From assembly GCA_018365895.1 (NCBI GenBank), contig JAGZJD010000075.1, forward strand, positions 1 through 10,399: DNA of 10,399 nucleotides. Direction: 5' to 3'. The position numbers were made by a program, and so were the translations under genes. A model generated the notes under the pieces. The model made no database searches. It had not been told where the DNA came from and was given only the letters and a program-made list of their open reading frames with translations. Origin of the DNA: Lachnospiraceae bacterium. Its GTDB lineage: Bacteria > Bacillota_A > Clostridia > Lachnospirales > Lachnospiraceae. Below, in pieces: positions 6,915-10,399 of this stretch. How positions within the stretch are numbered: position 1 is the stretch's first letter; the number at the start of each line of letters is the position of its first letter.

Positions 6915-8716
6915 ATGAAAAGATTGAAGTATTTCCCGACACAAGATTATTCTTTTCTGTTAGATGAAAATCACTACGTTTATGACCATGTTGAAAATGA
7001 AGATAGTTTACATATCTATATCAAATCAAGAGAACATGGCTGTTGCTGTCCCGTTTGCGGAAAAATAAGTCACAAGCTTCATGCTACTTACAGGAGAAAA
7101 TTTCAGGATACCCCTATCCGATGTAAACAGACTTTCTTACATGCAAACGTATATAAATATGATTGTGAGAATCCTGAGTGTAAATGCAAGGTCTTTATGG
7201 AAGATCTCCCGTTTGCGAAAGCTTCTCAGGTGCGCACAGATGCATTAAATACATTGGTTCTCGCCGTTTCAATGTTTCTGAGTAATGAGAGGGCAAGCAA
7301 AGTTTTGTCGCTACTCGGCGTCCAGATCAGTAATGACACGATACAACGTCTGTATGACAGGATCGAATTCATAGATAATCCGGATGTGGAAGAAATTGGA
7401 GTTGATGATGTGGCAATCCGAAAAGGGCAGACATATGCTACTGCCATTTACGATTTAAGGGAGCACCATCTGATCGCATTACTGGACGGACGTGATGACG
7501 AACCCCTGAAAGAATGGTTGAAATCACATAATAAAGTGCGCCTTGTTGCCAGAGACCGGGCAAGTGCATATGCTTCTGCTATCAACGAAATACTGCCGGA
7601 TTGTATGCAAGCAGCTGACCGGTTTCATTTATTGCAAAACCTTCTTGAATATATGAAAGACATTTTCAAAGAAGAAATGCCCGCTAAACTATACATTCAA
7701 AATGGAAAAGTGTCTGAGAGCGCACCAGATAAGATATTGAGAGAAAAGACACCAGATTATGCTATACTTGACAGTCTGCACTATGATAATACTTCTCCGA
7801 GAGATTCGGATGGTAACGAGTTGTTTTATGATAATAAGAAACACAATTTAAACTCAGCACAATACCAGCATCACGAAGAGATGCGGAAAAAAACAGCAAT
7901 TAATCCGGAACATACAGGAGTATTGGGCGAACCAAAAGAAACCGCGGCTAAAAGGCGTAGCAGATGCATTTGGAATATCGTCAGTGACAGCAAAGAGATA
8001 TCTGTCCATGACGCAGGAAGATATTTCCCGTCTGGATCATCCCAATCATTATAAAAAGCGGGAATCACCTATGAATGCGTGGCTAAATGTCATTTATAAG
8101 ATGATGGCTGATGGTTGTAGCAATGAACTGATTTATTTTTATATAAAGCGTCAAAAAGCATTTCACGAATCTGAGCGCAGCCTTGCAGACTATATTTATC
8201 TTATCGGAAAAAATAATTTTCCAGACAGAACCCCGTTCAATACAAAAACGGTTATGGAATGGGTGTTACCACCCGGAGTAATAATAATCACCAGGACAGA
8301 TTTGCTCAAATATATTCTGACCTGTAATCCTAAGACGAAACGTGACCCCGATATTGAAAAATATATTGATCAGATAAAGAGCCAATATCCTGTTGTAGAA
8401 AAAGTTGAAACTATATTCAAAGAATTTCATGCATTGTTATTGGGGAAAGACGAAACGAAACTGGATGAATATTTGGGAAAGTATAGTGCGAGTGAGATAG
8501 AATCTTTTTGCAATGGAATAAAAAAGGATATCACTCCGGTCAAGAATGCGATATCCCTTTCTGTAAACTCTGGATTTGTTGAAGGAAACAACAACAAATT
8601 CAAAGTCCTCAAACGTATTGTATATGGTAGAAGCGGATTAGTCAATCTGGAGAAAAAAATGTAAATTGGCTTTCCTTCCTAAGAATCAGAATTTTTCACT
8701 TTCTGCCTTGTTGTAA
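6915..8716 (+). pseudogene. ISL3-family transposase, broken by two frameshifts
   Basis: A DDE transposase that would be about 599 residues if intact. The N-terminal zinc-binding region has CCPVCGKISHKLHATYRRKFQD (with C, C, H) and CENPECKCKVFMEDLPF. The catalytic core follows with IGVDDVAIRKGQTYATAIYDL (first Asp), RLVARDRASAYA (second Asp) and AADRFHLLQN. The last acidic residue is in GFVEGNNNKFKVLKRIVYGR. The first frame runs 6915-8054; the second continues to 8664. The switch needs a +1 shift near 7940-7960, since the second frame there reads LKGVADAFGISSVTAKRYL, a sensible helix-turn-helix. A second +1 shift in the seven-A run at about 8653-8659 restores KKCKLAFLPKNQNFSLSALL and a stop at 8714-8716. 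Both look like single-base insertions. Activity is unlikely unless another copy acts in trans. The start ATG at 6915 has only a weak binding site. Confidence 0.88.
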
Positions 8717-8720
8717 AACA

Positions 8721-8745
8721 AGCTGGTATCGAATTGATACCAGCT
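8721..8745. terminator. Bidirectional hairpin terminator inside the insertion sequence
   Basis: AGCTGGTATC (8721-8730) and GATACCAGCT (8736-8745) form a perfect 10-bp stem with a 5-base loop. It is followed by AATGTTTTAT on the plus strand and TGTTTTAC on the minus strand. It begins a few bases after the restored transposase stop codon. In the minus direction it could stop read-through from the LacI gene into the element. Confidence 0.8.
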
Positions 8746-8760
8746 AATGTTTTATACGCT

Positions 8761-8783
8761 ATACCCAAAGTTCAGAAAGAACC
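8761..8783. repeat. Right terminal inverted repeat (IRR)
   Basis: Exact reverse complement of 6788-6810 over 23 bases. It marks the right end of the element next to the LacI gene. Confidence 0.95.
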
Positions 8784-8791
8784 GCTCTCCA
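8784..8791. repeat. Right target-site duplication of the ISL3 element
   Basis: GCTCTCCA, identical to 6780-6787. It ends two bases before the stop codon of the LacI-family gene, so the gene is not truncated. Confidence 0.93.
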
Positions 8792-8793
8792 TT

Positions 8794-9747
8794 CTACAAA
8801 GTATCGCCCTTTTTATATTTTACAGGAACCAATACTTCCCTTTTCTTAAGCGGTTGATCATTGATCAGTTTAATAAGCATATTCACACTTTCCTTTGCAA
8901 CCTTCTTCGCATCCTGTACAATTGAATCAATCGAATGGTAATTGAAGTCCGTGGCATAAGTTCCATCATAAGCCAATATTTTTTTGTTTTTTTCTGTCTT
9001 GAGGAAGGCGGCTGCACACAAGTCCAAAGCCATAATTCCATCAACGTCCGGATATTGATCCAACAATGTTCTGGTACGGTTCATACACAATTGATAGTTT
9101 ACAACTTCCTCCCATTGAAAAGATTCAATGATAACCTCCCTATTATGCTTCTCCATCACATCGATAAGGGCTCTCGCGCTATTGGCAGAGGAAAGTTCCA
9201 TCCTGGTCGGATCACTAAAGCACATCACTTTTTTACAGCCTTTTTCCAAAAACAATTCGCCCGCTAAAATTCCTCCCTGATGATGATCCGATGTCACCAG
9301 CGGGATTCCCGGTATAATCCGATCCAGCGAGATAATTGGTTTCTCAATATTCATATAATATTCATCAGGAAGAAACGCAGATCCTACAATCAGTCCATCG
9401 AACAGATTACGTTCCAATGTATCAAGATATTCTCTTTCCTTGTCCTGATTTCCTCTGGTATTACAAATGACCACATTATATCCATATTGATCTAATTCTG
9501 CCTCAAGATAATTCCAAAGAGTTGAGAAATACGGATGGATAATATCCGGTGTCATAACACCGATAATACCCGTTCTTTTCTTATACAGATTTCTGATCCA
9601 CTGATTAGGAATATAATCTAGCTCCTCTACCGCCTTCTTAATTTTGCTTTTGCTTTCCTCCGATACATATCCGCTACCATTTAACGCTCTGGATACCGTG
9701 CTGGGTGCTACATGTGCCAGCTTTGCAACTTCTCGAATACTTGCCAT
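8794..9747 (-). CDS. LacI-family transcriptional regulator
   Basis: A 317-residue sugar-responsive regulator, probably the repressor of the alpha-glucoside operon. Residues 3-23 (SIREVAKLAHVAPSTVSRALN) form the LacI helix-turn-helix and hinge-region signature. YIPNQWIRNLYKKRT (45-59) is the hinge, with the DNA-inserting Leu at 54 but bulky Trp50-Ile51 where small residues are usual. From about residue 60 (GIIGVMTPDIIHPYFSTL) the ligand-binding core follows, with the usual SLDR, TSDHHQGG and DGIMALD blocks. Its C-terminus is complete (KKREVLVPVKYKKGDTL). The ATG at 9747 has GAGGAGA about nine bases upstream. The gene reads in the same direction as the transport operon. It was its immediate upstream neighbour before the ISL3 insertion, which lies just past its stop codon. 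No obvious copy of the GGAAC palindrome is seen in its own upstream region, so autoregulation is not evident. The effector is unknown. Confidence 0.93.
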   Translation of the reverse strand: MASIREVAKLAHVAPSTVSRALNGSGYVSEESKSKIKKAVEELDYIPNQWIRNLYKKRTGIIGVMTPDIIHPYFSTLWNYLEAELDQYGYNVVICNTRGNQDKEREYLDTLERNLFDGLIVGSAFLPDEYYMNIEKPIISLDRIIPGIPLVTSDHHQGGILAGELFLEKGCKKVMCFSDPTRMELSSANSARALIDVMEKHNREVIIESFQWEEVVNYQLCMNRTRTLLDQYPDVDGIMALDLCAAAFLKTEKNKKILAYDGTYATDFNYHSIDSIVQDAKKVAKESVNMLIKLINDQPLKKREVLVPVKYKKGDTL

Positions 9748-9808
9748 AATCTCTTCTCCTCACTTGTGTAATTGCAAACGAATCGCCCTTATATTCTCCT
9801 TTATCCTC

Positions 9809-10006
9809 TTAATTAAATCCGACAACCTTCTGCGATAATCGATAAGCCGCAACCGAAATCTTGCGACCTCCCTTACCCGGAAGATTCATGGTCTGTCCCA
9901 TAATACCATGGCGGAGTTGCCGGAATATTATAATATCTTTTTCCTTAATATACTGAAGTTCTATTTTATTATACACTTTTTGTCCATGGAGTCGAACTAT
10001 TTTTAC
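9809..10006 (-). pseudogene. Possible 3' remnant of an unidentified gene
   Basis: A minus-strand frame is open for 65 codons and ends at a TAA at 9811-9809. Its last part reads GIMGQTMNLPGKGGRKISVA then AYRLSQKVVGFN, with a codon pattern and G+C content more like coding DNA than the AT-rich surroundings. There is no start with a ribosome binding site. The frame runs to within about seven bases of the apparent left end of the IS3-family element. That fits a gene whose 5' part was displaced by the insertion. I do not recognise the family. It could equally be a chance opening in the leader of the LacI gene, which starts 61 bases after its stop. Confidence 0.35.
9968..9995 (-). promoter_or_regulatory. 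Candidate promoter upstream of the LacI gene
   Basis: TCGACT (9995-9990) and TATAAT (9973-9968) are 16 bases apart on the minus strand, about 220 bases upstream of the LacI ATG. The -10 is perfect and the -35 matches 4 of 6. Another TATAAT at about 9928-9933 lacks a good -35. The long distance and the open frame in between make the assignment weak. Confidence 0.3.
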
Positions 10007-10012
10007 TTATAA

Positions 10013-10302
10013 TGGTCTCATAAATTAAGACACTTTTTCGGACATTTTTTAATGAATCTGATATACTAAATTCAGTATGAAAGAGAGGATTCATAATTAT
10101 GTCCAAACAAAGAAGAAACTTCAGTGCCAAATTTAAATCAGACCTAGTGATCGAGCTGCTTAAGGGTGAAAAAGATCTCAATACCCTGGCAACTGAAAAT
10201 AATATCCAACCAAACTTGCTTCGTAATTGGAAGAAAGAATTCCTAAACAATGCTTCTGCTGTATTCGATGACAAGCGTGAAGAAAATCTCAAAAAAAATC
10301 TT
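10013..10302 (+). mobile_element. IS3-family element, left end and truncated orfA
   Basis: The segment starts at a likely TG terminus, TGGTCTCATAAATTAAGACA, and carries a promoter and the first part of an IS3-type orfA. The left boundary is estimated from the TG dinucleotide, the change in sequence character and the end of the minus-strand open frame at 10006. It could be off by some tens of bases because the matching right end is not in the window. It is interrupted near 10300 by foreign sequence. Confidence 0.6.
10039..10067 (+). promoter_or_regulatory. Promoter of the IS3-family orfA
   Basis: CGGACA (10039-10044) and TATACT (10062-10067) are separated by 17 bases. They lie 32 bases ahead of the orfA ATG, which has GAGAGGA as ribosome binding site. 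Confidence 0.5.
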
Positions 10303-10338
10303 GTTGTGGTCAAGCTTTTTTGTAACACTACGACCTAA
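10099..10338 (+). pseudogene. IS3-family transposase OrfA, truncated
   Basis: The frame encodes MSKQRRNFSAKFKSDLVIEL and continues with NTLATENNIQPNLLRNWKKEF, the helix-turn-helix of the IS3/IS150-type OrfA (HTH_Tnp_1 group), which recognises the element's ends. Full OrfA proteins are about 95-115 residues and continue into a leucine-zipper-like helix that joins OrfB by a -1 frameshift. Here the native sequence stops after about residue 66 (KREENLK). The remaining residues (NLVVVKLFCNTTT) come from unrelated sequence until a stop at 10336-10338. The break is most simply explained by a second insertion sequence at about 10300. An eight-A run at 10291-10298 marks the junction region. The ATG at 10099 has GAGAGGA upstream. 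Confidence 0.8.
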
Positions 10339-10399
10339 TTTCCACTACAGGAGTTATACACTCCCGTAGCGTGCCTCATAAGGCGTTTTGTAGTTATTA
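10303..10399 (-). mobile_element. Second IS3-family element, right end (opposite orientation)
   Basis: The sequence entering orfA at about 10302-10305 begins TGTTGTGGTCAAGC on the plus strand and contains the tail of an orfB on the minus strand, as expected for the right end of an IS3-family element ending in CA. A 10-bp stem with one mismatch (10345-10354 with 10360-10369) overlaps the orfB stop. The exact end and target duplication cannot be fixed, since the other end lies outside the window. Confidence 0.55.
10354..10398 (-). CDS. IS3-family transposase OrfB, C-terminal 14 residues
   Basis: The minus-strand frame entering from the window edge reads NNYKTPYEARYGSV and then stops (TAA at 10356-10354). 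The pattern N-x-K-T-P-x-E-x-x-x-G is the usual extreme C-terminus of IS3-family OrfB integrases (as in ..NYKTPxEVYFG). The orientation is opposite to orfA at 10099, so it cannot be that element's own orfB. The short length limits confidence. Confidence 0.5.
   Translation of the reverse strand, partial: NNYKTPYEARYGSV

Larger units (their letters stand above)
6788..8783 (+). mobile_element. Complete ISL3-family insertion sequence, 1996 bp
   Basis: The element is bounded by 23-bp perfect terminal inverted repeats, starting GGTTCTTTCTGAAC (6788-6810, and the reverse complement at 8761-8783). It is flanked by a perfect 8-bp target duplication GCTCTCCA at 6780-6787 and 8784-8791, the duplication length known for ISL3 elements. 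It holds one transposase gene, now frameshifted, an upstream extended -10 promoter and a hairpin terminator. Transposase transcription runs opposite to the sugar locus. Insertion was in the gap between the LacI gene and its target operon; removing one copy of the duplication restores a native spacing of about 263 bases. At nearly 2 kb it is longer than classic ISL3 members (roughly 1.2-1.6 kb). Confidence 0.95.

Noticed and set aside
9758..9785. Possible cre or LacI-type site (TTGCAAACGAATCGC) upstream of the LacI gene
   Set aside because: Only one half resembles a known half site; the second half breaks the palindrome and it does not match the motif at the operon promoter.
10345..10369. Hairpin at the end of the second IS3-family element as a terminator
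   Set aside because: The stem has a mismatch and no U tract follows in either direction, so it was mentioned only within the element.
1..10399. CRISPR arrays, rRNA genes and riboswitches
   Set aside because: No regularly spaced repeats, rRNA-like sequence or recognisable aptamer was seen on either strand.

Overview
The window looks like a low-to-moderate GC Gram-positive gut-type bacterium, most likely a clostridium of the Lachnospiraceae kind. This rests on strong purine-rich ribosome binding sites, a lipobox-type solute-binding protein, a sugar ABC importer with no ATPase of its own, and ISL3 and IS3 family insertion sequences. The genus cannot be fixed from this sequence.

Positions 1-1581 are a mixed border region. 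They hold the first codons of an unidentified gene (1-41), a GNAT acetyltransferase (52-564), a perfect 16-bp match to the bacterial chromosome-partition site parS (598-613), a GC-rich inverted-repeat segment of unknown nature, and a hypothetical protein with an immunity-protein feel (1060-1557).

Positions 1650-9747 are an alpha-glucoside uptake and hydrolysis locus on the minus strand. In transcription order it has a LacI-family regulator (8794-9747), a lipoprotein sugar-binding protein (5186-6526), two membrane permeases (4223-5092 and 3408-4223), a cytoplasmic GH13 alpha-glucosidase (1766-3391) and a terminator (1650-1686). A good sigma-A-type promoter (6648-6676) lies ahead of the binding-protein gene. 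It carries three related GGAAC-type palindromes, one on the predicted transcription start. A strong hairpin sits between the binding-protein and permease genes. The model is that a short alpha-glucan or disaccharide is bound outside the cell, imported by the MalF/MalG-type permeases with an ATPase encoded elsewhere, and cut to glucose inside. The LacI protein would hold the promoter off until a sugar is present.

A complete ISL3-family insertion sequence (6788-8783) has landed two bases beyond the regulator's stop codon and its target duplication. It has 23-bp perfect terminal inverted repeats and a perfect 8-bp target duplication. Its transposase reading frame is broken twice by apparent single-base insertions.

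Positions 9809-10399 are an insertion-sequence junction upstream of the regulator. A truncated open frame on the minus strand ends at 9809 and runs up to the left end of an IS3-family element. The orfA of that element is itself cut at about 10300 by what looks like a second, oppositely oriented IS3-family element, of which only the orfB C-terminus and right end are in the window.

I found no wholly new defence or regulatory system. The observations most worth checking are the parS site, the phased operator set, and the nested or colliding insertion sequences around a carbohydrate locus.
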